Shown: piece after piece, positions 7,032 through 17,060 of the stretch
Layout of the letters: each line of letters opens with the position of its first letter
Numbering within the stretch: the first letter of the stretch is position 1
The notes under the pieces: model-generated
Told to the model about the DNA's origin: nothing
What the model saw: the letters and a program-made list of their open reading frames with translations, nothing else
The model's database searches: none
Assembly: GCA_026770615.1 (NCBI GenBank)
Contig: MU631441.1
Span: 56,903 to 75,300 of the forward strand
Length of the DNA stretch: 18,398 bases
From: Pavlovales sp. CCMP2436
Lineage: Eukaryota; Haptophyta; Pavlovophyceae; Pavlovales
Direction of reading: 5' to 3'
Position numbers and translations under genes: made by a program

Positions 7032-7817
7032 ATGAATAACGCACCATACCCATTATTTCTTTCAATTCAAACAAGTGATATTTCTGACCCATCTATCTGT
7101 AGATTTCAATGGAACTTCGATAATTCTATCGTACCCAGGTGAGCTAAATCCGATTTATATATTCAATTATATAATATTCAAATGTCTCGACAATTCCCAA
7201 ATGTATATGGAGAAGGTCAAACACTGACGTTTTTCTATACTCAAACACCAACCGTTTTTTATACAATTACAATAGACTCAGGGTTCAATTCCGATGTTGG
7301 AGCGATAACAACAGCCATGTCATCAAAATCAGCGATTCGTACTGACATTGGTGTATCATTCCCAAATCCGTTAACATTTACAGTTTTCTCTGCCACCACG
7401 CGAATTATGTCAATCGATAACACAAACGCCTCACTAGATTTGACAATTCTCCCGACAGGATTAGCGCTGCGTCTTGGCATTTGTATACAATCTTTAACAG
7501 TTCCATATGTCGGTACCACGAAAACTCTAGGAACTTGGGACATTCTCTTTCCGAAACAGATTTACATTTGCTCTAACAAATCTTTACAATTAGATAACTC
7601 GAATGACAGCAGTCTGATGACGTCTAGGAAAATAATCGCTTCGATAGCAAACAACGCAAATTATGGCGACATCATCCCGTTCGAGAGGCCATTTATTACT
7701 CAACCATTACGTAACAATTCTATCGAATATATTGATATCGAAATGACCGATGAGAATTTTACTCCTTTACCATTTTACAATACGTTCGCTTTAACGTTCA
7801 TGTTTTATAAAGATTAA
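7032..7817 (+). pseudogene. penton or minor-capsid-like virion protein with one internal stop
   Basis: One continuous frame of 261 codons from ATG 7032 (MNNAPYPLFLSIQTSD) to TAA 7815-7817, interrupted only by TGA at 7140-7142. The start follows the shared promoter-like motif. The N-terminal plan (LSIQTSD..DPS.CRFQWNFDNSI) and the C-terminal plan (NSIEYIDIEMTDENFTPL and a final hydrophobic strand ending FMFYKD) resemble penton and minor capsid proteins of nucleocytoviruses and polinton-like viruses, whose C-terminal beta strands include IDIxLTDExG-type motifs. The middle is rich in Thr, Ser and hydrophobic strand-like stretches. A re-initiation ATG at 7182 gives 211 residues. The assignment rests on remembered family patterns and is moderate. 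It could be another jelly-roll virion protein. Confidence 0.5.
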
Positions 7818-7888
7818 TCAAGATTATTTAAATTATGTGCGTCTAAGAAAACTTTACCTCTGTTTTCTATAGTTAGCGAATTACTGTT

Positions 7889-8487
7889 TTAAAGTTTAGA
7901 CATTAAACTAACCAAATCGTCACGTGTACGAATATCTAACTGTCTTGGCGATATAGGTTTAATCATATGGTACGGCAAGCACCTTTATTATACGTGATAA
8001 CCCAAGCCTTAAAATCTGCACAAATCTCCGCCAACCAACCCCCGAGTGAGTGCCCACAATGGTTTGGGATAGTATTATATTTTAGTTGCGTTTGTCTTGT
8101 GATTTTTTTACAAGACCATACACGTGGGTCTAAACTTGAATAGTTAAAAGCGAGTAAAATATCACTTATTAAAAAATCTTTAGCATTCGAACTACCTCGG
8201 TGTAATACCAAAGCTTTCTCATCTCTGGTATAAACATTGGTCTCATTATTTGATAAATCAACATCATGATCGTAACTTATATTTTTCATTTTTTCCATAG
8301 CATCCTGATCTCTGTAGGAAGCTTTTAAGTATATCATCGCATTTTCTAATAGTGGATTTTGTTCAACAATAGGATCTACAGATATAGATTTATTCGAACC
8401 ATTATTCATATATCTATTGAACAAAAAAGTGCTTTTTGTAGGTCTACCAAAAAATGAATCTCTTTGTTTTCTAATTTGTCCAAACAT
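7889..8487 (-). pseudogene. class 3 lipase-like alpha/beta hydrolase, broken near the C-terminus
   Basis: Would hydrolyse an acyl ester. Starts at ATG 8487 (MFGQIRKQRDSFFG). After a variable N-terminus comes VLHRGSSNAKDFL (the oxyanion-side RGS/T segment of lipase_3 folds), then the nucleophile elbow GHSLGG (about 8036-8055) and AWVITYNKGA. The first frame stops at 7963, but a second frame over about 7889-7985 continues in family style (PISPRQLDIRTRDDLVSL) and ends at 7889, so a frameshift lies near 7970. The Asp of the triad may be in RTRDD; I see no obvious catalytic His before the end. Similar lipase-like genes occur in polinton-like and giant viruses. It diverges from the fibre gene over 40 bases. 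Confidence 0.7.
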
Positions 8488-8527
8488 ATATAAATGGTAT
8501 AGAAAAAAATCTCCGCTATATTATAAG
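8488..8527. promoter_or_regulatory. 40-bp divergent promoter region between lipase-like and fibre genes
   Basis: Both genes start at its edges. Toward the fibre gene it reads AAAAAAATCTCCGC then TATATTATAAG before the ATG, a relaxed match to the shared viral motif. Toward the lipase it has a T-run and TATACCATTTATAT. Confidence 0.5.
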
Positions 8528-11500
8528 ATGTCGGTTTTTGGCGAGCAAGCGTTCAATGAACTAACGGCTATTACAAATTCGAACACATGTAATATAACAG
8601 CATTAGGCAGTTCGTTGAATGTGTTTAAAATAGAAACAAATAACCAATTATGTTTAATAGATTCTTATATTAGCACAAAAAATGGAAATTTAAAATAACA
8701 AACGGAAATTTAGAAGTAACAAACGGAAACATAGAAACTATAAATAGAAAAATATCTCTAATAAATACAGAATTGACAACATCAAATGAAGCTATTAATC
8801 TGAGACTCTTGTCATCTGAATATATTACATCTGAAAATTCTCAAAACAACAATATAGAAAATACTTATTTATCAAAAGGAGAATTTAATAACTATCTTAC
8901 AACTCAAGCTATAAAAGATTTGCTTCAGGATGCAGCTAACGCAGTAATTAATAATACACTTAACGAGCTGGGAGATCTGAAAAATATTGTGGGGTCGACG
9001 ATAATATCTGGTGGCATGACACTCGGGGGACAAGTTGTTCACAAAATCGACGAAGGTTTTTTAAATTTAGACGGCAAGCTCATATCAAATTTTAATTCTA
9101 TTGATGTTATAAAGCATGATATTGTCGACATCACACCATTAATTGATACAAAGGCAGTTTAAAATATCGTAGAATCGTCAAATATTAGATATGATAATAT
9201 GATTACATCAAATACCAATTTTGTTGTAAATTATTATACAAGCCAGGATATTGATACATATCTATCGTATAAAGTCAACGGGTTATTATTCAACACATTA
9301 AGTAATGTCATTAATACATCAAATATTCGATACGATTCGAACATTTTAGAATTACAAAACAGACCAACCAGTTCAGTAAATAATGACCAGGATTTTTTTA
9401 GTTTATCAAATGTTGTTTTATCAAATGTTAATAATATCAATACGAAAATAAGCACTACATTATACAATACGAATAACATAAATAAAGCAAGCAATTTAAC
9501 ATTAAAATTTAATATTTTTGATCACAATGTTTTTATTAATATTGTTAATTCTTCAAGTATTCGATATGATAGCAGTATATTGGCATTACAAAACAGACCA
9601 TCCAGTTCCGTATTTAATGATCAGGATTTTATAAATCTGTCGAATATTGTCGATAGTAATACTTCTAATATCGATAAAATAGCTAACATGAATAATCTTT
9701 ATTACAGATGGCAAATGTATGATCGAGATGCTATAAGTGAACGTGTTGATATCAAACTAAACATTACTGATTTTGTAGAAGCTTATAATTTAATAAATAC
9801 GAATATTAATACCAAAGCTAACAACAGCGATGTATATGACAAGAACAACACTTACAATAAACAAGGAATTGACACGAGGTTAGCATCAAAGCTTGATATT
9901 ACCAATTATAATCAAGGTGTTTTACAAATAAAATAGTAATGTAACAACAGCGAGCAACATAGGAATATCTGCGCTTGTTTTATCGAGTACGAACGCAGTA
10001 GGTTTAGTCGCAGCCGGTACAGCAATTTCACTAAATACTTTAAATATCGTAGGTATTAACACGCTACTGCCGAGCAAAATGCCGATTATGGATTTTGATG
10101 AATACAAATATAACGCTAATATAAGTTTTGATAATCGTTATACAAAGTCAGAATCAGACAGCCTAATGTCGTTAAAAGTTGATTTAGCTACATACAATAA
10201 TAATAATAGCAACATCACAAGTTCGATGGCTATAAATTCCAGTAATATAAATCTGAAAATTAATACTACTGAATTCACAATTTTAAATAATAATGTTAAT
10301 TCTTCAAATTTGCGATACGATTCAAATATATTATTGAAAGTCAATACGAGCGATTACAATACTAATAATATTTTGATCAATAATAATATAAATCTGAAAA
10401 GTAATACTACTGATTTCACAATTTTGAATAGCAATGTGATTAGTTCAAATTTGCGATACGATTCGAATATTACAAACTTATCTAATAATATATCACTCAA
10501 AACGAACCAAAGCGATTTTACAATTTTAAATAGCAATGTGAATAGTTCAAATTTACGATATGATTCGAATATTGTTAATGTATCACGCAATATATCATTA
10601 AAAACAAACCAAAGCGATTATAATTTAAATAATATTTTTATCAATAGCAATATATCATTAAAAACAAATCAACGCGATTTTAACAGTTCTTACACTGTAA
10701 CCAATAGCAGTATTAATAATCTGAATATTAGATTGTTAGCTACAGTTGCCTATGCGCTCGGATTAAATGATAAAATTAATTTGAAAGAAAGTATCGTAAA
10801 CAATGATATTAAGCTCATACAAAAAGCTAATTTAACAGGAGCTAATTTTACTAGAGTTATATTGACCCCGAATTTGGCAAATGTAGAAAGTCAAATAATT
10901 GCATTAACGACTTACGCAGGTATTCCAGTAGTTAGTAATCTTAAATTAAATGAAGCCGATTATTCTCAACATTTTGACGCTTATATGACGAATAGCAATT
11001 TAGATTTATATAATTTAAAATTGCCGTTTAATCAACAAATCCCATTCGGCACTGTCGTAAATTTAACAGCCGAGCCAATAGTTGAGCGTCAAGGATCAGC
11101 TTTTGCGGAATATCGTTTTATTAATAATCGTGATTTTAGTGGACGTGGTAATTATTTAACGTATACAGGTGCGCCTGACGAAATATGTAAAATTGAAGCG
11201 TTGACTGATAAAACATATATCCAATTCGATGATGGCATTGTCGAAACGCTACTCGATCCGATTACAGTACAACATACCATTTTCGGAGGAACTGGACTAA
11301 ATACTGGTATAGTTATATCATTCGATTTTAAGAATATTACAGACTCTGGTTATCAAAAGATTTTTTCGATAGGTGATCATTATGATGCAACAACTTCAAG
11401 CAATACAGAGACTGAATGCGAGGGAATTAGTATTTTATTTAATTCTACAAATATGCGCGTTCGATTTGGTCGCTTGGGAACATTTAGAAGAACGTTTACA

Positions 11501-14500
11501 TTAGATATATTCAATGCGATAAATATATGGAGACATTACGACGTAGTTATATCTAATATTGGAGAAGTTCATATATATATCGATAATTTTTTACAAACGT
11601 ACATAACCACAGGCGCGGTTATAACTTTATTACGACTATTTACAGCCACAAATTTAACAACCAATTTATTACAAATATACGCGAGTACTTGCTATTTATC
11701 CGGTTTCAAAATCTTCTTAAAACCAACATTGAAAGAGACGCAAATAGATGACTTGACTCTGGCATTGCTAGATAGAGATGTTGAATATTTACTATATGAT
11801 AATAAAGATACGTCAGGAAACAGTAAGTATTTAGACGGAACTATTACCGAACAAGGTCGCGATATCGACGGAAAATCATGGTTTAGAAGAGGTGATATGT
11901 CAGCTATTATAACAGATTTATCGAGAATTACTATATGCTCGACAACAGGAGGCACCGGTTTAACGATTAGCTTTGATATCAAATTATTTCAAACCAATAC
12001 AAATCAGTCAAGTTCTGTTTCAGGATTTGGCACACAAATTAATACTTCTTACGCGAGTGGGAGCACGAACTCATCAGGAACTGGACTTTTTCTTAAAGTA
12101 ATTAACAACAATAAATGTCAATTGCTGATATGCGACGCTAATGGTAGTTTTACATTTTTGTAACGTCACCAGACTTTAGTACTACGAAATGGACCAATTT
12201 GGTTTTTCAAATACCAGCTTCAAATTCAAAAGTTCAAATGAAACTATGGGTTGATGGGATTAGCATAGTGGTGTCTACTAATACCGTCAACACTACACTG
12301 GTTATTGGTAGTGCAAGCAGTGATATAAATCGTTTAAAAATAACGGGAAATTTTACCGATAGCCCTTTTTTGTCGAACATAGAAAATGGTTAACTGACTC
12401 AATCACACCGAGCGATATAGTTAACGCTCGTTTAGATCAGATTGATCCACCTATGAATTTATTAATTGTTAAGCAAACGCAGAAGTATATAGATTTTAGG
12501 ATTTATACTATAAACAACGCTTATCTAAATGTACTTAATAATTACGATACTATTTTAATTCGAGCATCGTTAATAAGCAAGCAAAACGTGCTTCTATCTG
12601 GTGCGATAGATTTAACAAATATAAGTATACCACTGAGTGCGTGGTTCAAGGGTAGCTTATTATCACTTTATGATATCTTGGGAAATTTACCAAGTCCGAC
12701 GACTATTAGTACCGCGGTAATCTATCCCAATAGCACATATTTACAATATATAAAATTTGAAAACTTTACTATCAATGATAACGCAAACGTACAATTTGCA
12801 TTAAGAGATCTTAACCGGTTTAATGTAAAGGATTATAGTTTTTCGTATATATATATTAACGACACCATTGTACCGTATTCTTACGATCTGATTTTATCGA
12901 TAGGATTCGCTACTGTTCTTGATAGTCCGATGCCTTCAGAATTAGAATTTATCAGAGGTTTAAGTTTTGACTTTCAAAATATCACTAATACAACAAGCTT
13001 TAACGTTGATATTAATACATTCAACACGAGCACCGGACAGGATTATTTAACAATTGAACATGTTGACTACGTTCTCGGATCTGTGACTCGATTTGATTTT
13101 ACAATTAGTAAAACAAAATTATTAACAGTATATATAAATTAAAAATCTTCTAGCGTTCAGCTAACAAAACCAATAAATATTATAGGCAAATATAATATAA
13201 AACTCCATCAACGAAAATATACAAGCTGCGAATCTTTCACAAATGTAAAAATGTGGCGCAAATGTGTGTCGTCAAATCGTTTATCAATAGAACACTTGAA
13301 TTATGAAAAAGAATATAAAATGTTAGCTCCGTATATACGACCTATTAAACCGATAACTCTATTGTATAAGAGCGGTTTAGGTCTAGATAATACTGTTGTC
13401 GGAGCTAATGATTTAGTATCACGCACAGGATCGTCGTATTTTGCAATCCCTTATAATGAAAATGCGACTGGTGCTAATTCTAGAGAAGACGGTGCTACTT
13501 GTGATGTTATCGTGTCATCTGATGCTTATTCTATGGGGATATATTTAACTTGTTCTGAAAGTGTCGCATTCGGGCATTTATTAAGTTTCGGCGATCCAAA
13601 TCAGACTTTAACTATCGGGAAAAGTGCGTATAGTATCATTTTCGATATTCTTATCACGTCTCAATTTTTTTTAGATGGTTTGAAAATGGATATTGAAGGC
13701 GTGTCGAATTTCTTCAAATTTATAGCGAAGGGTTTAGCATCATTAGGCGCTTTGGCGAAAGTCATTAACCACAGTATAAAAAAAAATCGTAATTCACCTA
13801 TCGTAGCTTCAGATAATGGTACAAATATCAGATGAACGAAGCCGACAGGTGGTAGTGACGTCAAAACTACCCGGATGGCGCTAGCAGTATTGGTTTAACA
13901 TCAATAATTTACATTGTAGAGCCAAATGTAATATATTACAGTTAATTGCCGCCAGCATTTGTGAACGAAACTATCAATCGGTCGATGACTATAACGCGAC
14001 AAACATCTGCAGGATTGACTAATACGATAAATTTCAGATATAACAGCTATACAACTTTACCTATATGTATAATATTTTGTCTGCTGGTTTACCACGTGAA
14101 TGGTTGGGTACAAATGAATTATCAAGTGAAATCGTGGATGTTGTTACATCTATCGTTGAATATAGATATAATAATACTTTGAATGATATCAGTGGTAGAA
14201 ATATCACGCTTATACGATCTGGGACTAGTACAACTGACACGTTATATGGTGATAGTACTCTGAGAACAGGTTACGGATATATCAAAGTGTTAATCCGTAT
14301 ACAATTTATGCGAATATTGCTACAACTAATACATTCATATCGATAGCTAGTAAAACAGCAAACGCTACAGGTATGCGATTGTTGTTTAAAATAGAATTAA
14401 ATAATACAACAGCGAAAGACACCCCTATATTTACGATTGGAAAGCTTCCAAAGGTGACCGATTTGGGTGTCAATACGATGAACAGCGGAGCCGGAAATTT

Positions 14501-15086
14501 TTCTCGCGGCATGATGCTACGAATCAACAATTCAAAACTGTCTTATATGTTTATCGATGCTAATGGAAATTATACACAAATTAACGCTTCAGCATCATAT
14601 AGTCATAACGATGGATTGCTTTCGACTACAGCATGGACATAGGTTGAAATAGTAATTAATCGATTAGTCGGTACAGATAATGAAATCTTGATTGATTTAT
14701 ATTTTAATAATGTAAAATCTACGACAACTTTGACAAATACATCCGTCGGGTTTGATATGTCTTATTCTGGTAGTGCCAATAATAATTCATTAAGATTTAC
14801 TGGCTATGCAGAGGCGCATAATATTGCAGTTTTCAAGATATTTTTATCTGATAATCGTACAGCTCGATCCACAGTTAATCAGCTAAGCTTTGGCGGATCG
14901 ATGCCGTTAGTAACAAACACAAATCGGCTTCATTCGGGTGTGATTAATAATTCGATTACTAATGCGATATCAAAAACATGGATAATGTACCCCAATAAAA
15001 TTTTAAGTATGACAGTGGTTACATCAACAGAAGACCTTGATTGGGAAGATATATTATTATTATTATATTTTTATGATTTTATTTAA
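8528..15086 (+). pseudogene. giant fibre-like virion protein gene, heavily broken
   Basis: About 2,186 codons from ATG 8528 (MSVFGEQAFNELTAITN) to TAA 15084-15086. The 5' half is Asn/Ser/Ile-rich coiled-coil-type sequence with at least six SSNIRYDSNI-like repeats (9170-10670) and an Ala/Val/Leu-rich spacer at 9935-10090. The 3' half is beta-rich with several LamG/concanavalin-like modules: about 11100-11760 (DFSGRGNYL, GTGLNTGIVISFDFKN), 11785-12440 (DTSGNSKYL, GGTGLTISFDIK), 13340-13660, and 14160-14900 (NDISGRNI). This stalk-plus-glycan-binding plan suggests a host-attachment fibre; that role is inferred. Breaks: frame changes near 8692, 9930, 12160, 12380, 13860, 14060 and 14275; in-frame stops at 9160, 13140, 13833, 13943 and 14640. 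Long intact runs remain (10079-12163). One gene or several adjacent ones cannot be decided, but no promoter-like motif or clear start occurs inside. Confidence 0.65.
9175..10670 (+). repeat. coding repeat array (SSN-I/L-RYDSNI units)
   Basis: At DNA level TTCAAATTTGCGATACGATT and variants recur near 9178, 9318, 9552, 10302, 10443 and 10545. In the later part two longer motifs alternate with it: SLKTNQSDF and FTILNSNV. Spacings of 141 and 102 bases differ by 39, i.e. whole codons, so the units expanded within a reading frame. Confidence 0.8.
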
Positions 15087-15262
15087 ATGAACTCTCTAAA
15101 CGCTCTTTGTATAATTATACATGCAAGTTCTTCCGTTTTTTGTATAATCACCGTGTTAGATGTGTCAACGGTTTCGTTGACGTTATTGGTATAGCAACAT
15201 CTTAACATATGTAAAATTGTCGGGACGAGGAACAACGAAAGCAAATTTAACATATCAATCAT
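15083..15262 (-). CDS. small membrane protein of unknown function, intact
   Basis: A complete 59-codon frame on the minus strand, ATG 15262 (MIDMLNLLSLFLVPTILHML) to TAA 15083-15085, tail to tail with the fibre gene and overlapping its stop. The N-terminus is one hydrophobic segment (about residues 4-20), followed by a polar stretch (NNVNETVDTSNTV) and a short amphipathic end (ELACIIIQRAFREF). Upstream, AAAAATCTCATGTATATTTAG ends two bases before the ATG and fits the shared viral motif, which supports the start. I do not recognise the family; a virion membrane or holin-like role would be guesswork. Unlike its large neighbours it is undamaged. Confidence 0.5.
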   Translation of the reverse strand: MIDMLNLLSLFLVPTILHMLRCCYTNNVNETVDTSNTVIIQKTEELACIIIQRAFREFI

Positions 15263-15286
15263 CCCTAAATATACATGAGATTTTTA
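15263..15286 (-). promoter_or_regulatory. viral promoter-like motif upstream of the 15262 ORF
   Basis: Minus strand reads AAAAATCTCATG, then TATATTTAG, then GG and the ATG. It shares A-run, ATCT, TATAT and AG spacing with the motifs at 4951 and 7010. Confidence 0.5.
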
Positions 15287-15304
15287 TCTTCATGTAAAGT
15301 ATAT

Positions 15305-15433
15305 ATGTCTGATGGATATTATATTAGAAGTATTTGCGATAGTAGCTATTTTAACGATCGGCTGAGAAGGATTTATGAAATCACTCATGAATTGGAATGG
15401 ATTCAAATAGAATATGATAAATTAAAAAAATGA
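15305..15433 (+). CDS. small charged protein of unknown function, intact
   Basis: A complete 42-codon frame from ATG 15305 (MSDGYYIRSICDSSYFND) to TGA 15431-15433; an in-frame ATG at 15275 would give 52 residues. I prefer 15305 because ATCTTCATGTAAAGTATAT, a loose match to the shared motif, lies just before it. The second half (RLRRIYEITHELEWIQIEY) is likely helical and charged. It diverges from the 15262 ORF and runs convergently into the GIY-YIG gene, 16 bases away. No family recognised. Confidence 0.4.
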   Translation: MSDGYYIRSICDSSYFNDRLRRIYEITHELEWIQIEYDKLKK

Positions 15434-15449
15434 CGCGATTTTTTACTAT

Positions 15450-16099
15450 CTATATAATTAGATTTTCCAAAAATGCACGGTATGCTTTGTTATAAGCGGC
15501 AATATGTTCTTTGTTTTTTTCTTGGTAAATTTTCTTTTTTTCTGCAATATCTTTATTAGCATTGTTATTATTTTTCAACTATTCTTTTGTGTGTTCTATA
15601 TGATTATTTTGGTATTTTTTCATATATTCTTTTGCGTGTTCTTTGTTAGCATCCCTATATTTTTTTCAATCTTCTTTATGATTATCGCGGTAAATTTTAT
15701 TAGTTTCTGCATTATGTACTTTATTAGCTTCATTATAAAAAATGTTATGTTCTTTATGAGTTTCGCGGTAATTTTTACGAGATTCTTTAAATTTTTCGGG
15801 CGTCCCATACCCATTTTTATTAATTGTTGCTATTTCACGAATAATTTCACCCTTACGTTTACCTAATTCCATTTTACAAGTACATGGATATAATTCGTGG
15901 AGTTCAATATACCATTCTTTCCAATTGGTGCTATTGGCAGGATCGCTTTTTTTTTATACAATGATATGGTTTTATCTGCTTTATGCTTAGCAAGCCTTGC
16001 AGAGAGACGTGTTTCAATCGGAGCACTTACGTATATGAGAGTGTCATCTGTACGACACCGAATGGTGTATATTTTTCCACGTTCATATCGTTCGTCCAT
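15450..16099 (-). pseudogene. GIY-YIG endonuclease with long basic tail, broken
   Basis: GIY-YIG enzymes nick DNA; in viruses they are often selfish homing-type nucleases. Starts at ATG 16099 (MDERYERGKIYTIRCR). The GIY strand is KIY, the YIG strand is IYVS (Gly replaced by Ser), and the Arg helix is TRLSARLAKHKADK. A 9-T run at 15947-15955 shifts the frame, after which WYIELHELYPC and GKRKGEIIREI, with the expected Glu residues, follow. The tail is a Lys/Glu/His/Asn-rich repeat (HKEH, NKEH, KEYMKKYQ) common in viral members. In-frame TGA at 15666-15668 and TAG at 15579-15581 cut the tail before the final TAG at 15450-15452. The polar tail has no structural core of its own, so a truncated form might fold, but the YIG change argues against activity. 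Confidence 0.75.
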
Positions 16100-16740
16100 T
16101 GTGTATATCCATTTATATCTTATAATATCTATCTGTTTATATCATTTTTTTAAGAAAACAGACGCTTATCCTCGGAAATGGGTATAGGTCAGTCTGTCGT
16201 ACATCAAAAGGTTTATATGTGTTTTATCAATGTTTAACCGTATCTATAAAGCTCACGACAGAGTGCTGCAGTACCTTCTTAGTACCTTCTCACCACTGCG
16301 TGCAGCCCGGCCGGTCTATTAAAATCTATAAAGCTCACGACATAATGACGTACTTAATAAGTGACTACGTCACTGGCGGTTTATCTATCTATCAAATTGA
16401 ATAAAATCTATAAAAATCCCGTACCATAATGGTATGTACATAGGATTTATTAGATTTATTAGATTTATTAGATTAATTAAATCGACAATGTCCGCATATG
16501 TATCAAATAAGTGACGGCAGAGTGGTAAGTACTGAGAAATCTAATAAAAAGTACGCAAAATATCAATAATCCACTAATCAGTCATACCAGAACGGTACGA
16601 GGTCTTATAAGTATACGACAAGGTACGGGCACCGTACCATAGTACCGTAAAATTAAGGATATTTTTATTCATTTACAAGTATTTATTAGATTTTTATTAG
16701 ATTTTTATTAGATATTTATTACTTTTTATTAGCAAACTCG
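16100..16740. repeat. gene-free AT-rich right end of the viral block with short repeats
   Basis: ATCTATAAAGCTCACGACA occurs at 16242 and 16324, 82 bases apart, with a partial third (ATCTATAAAAATCCCG) near 16405. AATAAGTGAC occurs twice. TTTATTAGA repeats tandemly near 16445-16475, and TTTTTATTAGA near 16685-16730. Several GTACCATA/TACGG words are arranged as short palindromes (16420, 16635). No open frame here looks real. This could be a viral terminal or replication region or simply decayed spacer. Confidence 0.6.
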
Positions 16741-16776
16741 AAACAGACAGCAAGGATGGCGATCGCGCCCAATTTA

Positions 16777-16851
16777 CAGTCAGACGGTCTGAAATGAACT
16801 GCATTCAGACGGTCTGGTTTCAACTGCATTCAGACGGTTTCTACACTTGCC
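16777..16851. repeat. 25-bp tandem repeat at the right junction
   Basis: CATTCAGACGGTCTG units begin their CAGACGGT core at 16781, 16806 and 16831, exactly 25 bases apart, with AACTG linkers. Composition returns to GC-rich here. Confidence 0.85.
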
Positions 16852-16908
16852 GCAGCGCGTCTCCGCACTTGAACTTAGCCGCGCACGAGGCTTCGGAACC
16901 CGACAGCG

Positions 16909-17060
16909 GCACTCGACAGCGCACTCGACAGCGCACTCGACAGCTATGGCGGCGGGCTCGGCGGGCTCGGCGGAGGCGGGCTCGGAGGCGGCGGACGCGG
17001 CAGCGCCCGCGGTGGAGGCGGGCTCGGCGGCGGCGGACGCGGCAGCGGGCGCAGCGGGTG
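16909..17060. repeat. 12-bp and 42-bp GC-rich minisatellites
   Basis: CACTCGACAGCG repeats three times at 16911-16945. Downstream GGAGGCGGGCTCGG followed by GGCGGCGGACGCGGCAG repeats with a 42-base period (16972 and 17014), and fragments recur near 17120-17160. Confidence 0.75.

Noticed and set aside
7259..7543. Minus-strand frame opposite the penton-like gene
   Set aside because: Antisense shadow; the plus strand has the promoter-like motif and a protein-like pattern.
9234..11982. Minus-strand frames opposite the fibre gene
   Set aside because: They mirror the repeat-rich plus-strand coding sequence and give Leu/Ile/Val-rich nonsense.
15504..15866. Phe/Ile-rich plus-strand frame that looks like a membrane protein
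   Set aside because: It is the antisense of the Lys/Asn/Glu-rich tail of the GIY-YIG gene; complement of AAA/GAA codons yields Phe.
4978..16099. Alternative genetic code explaining in-frame stops
   Set aside because: All three stop codons occur inside genes alongside frameshifts and an insertion, so ordinary decay is simpler than recoding.
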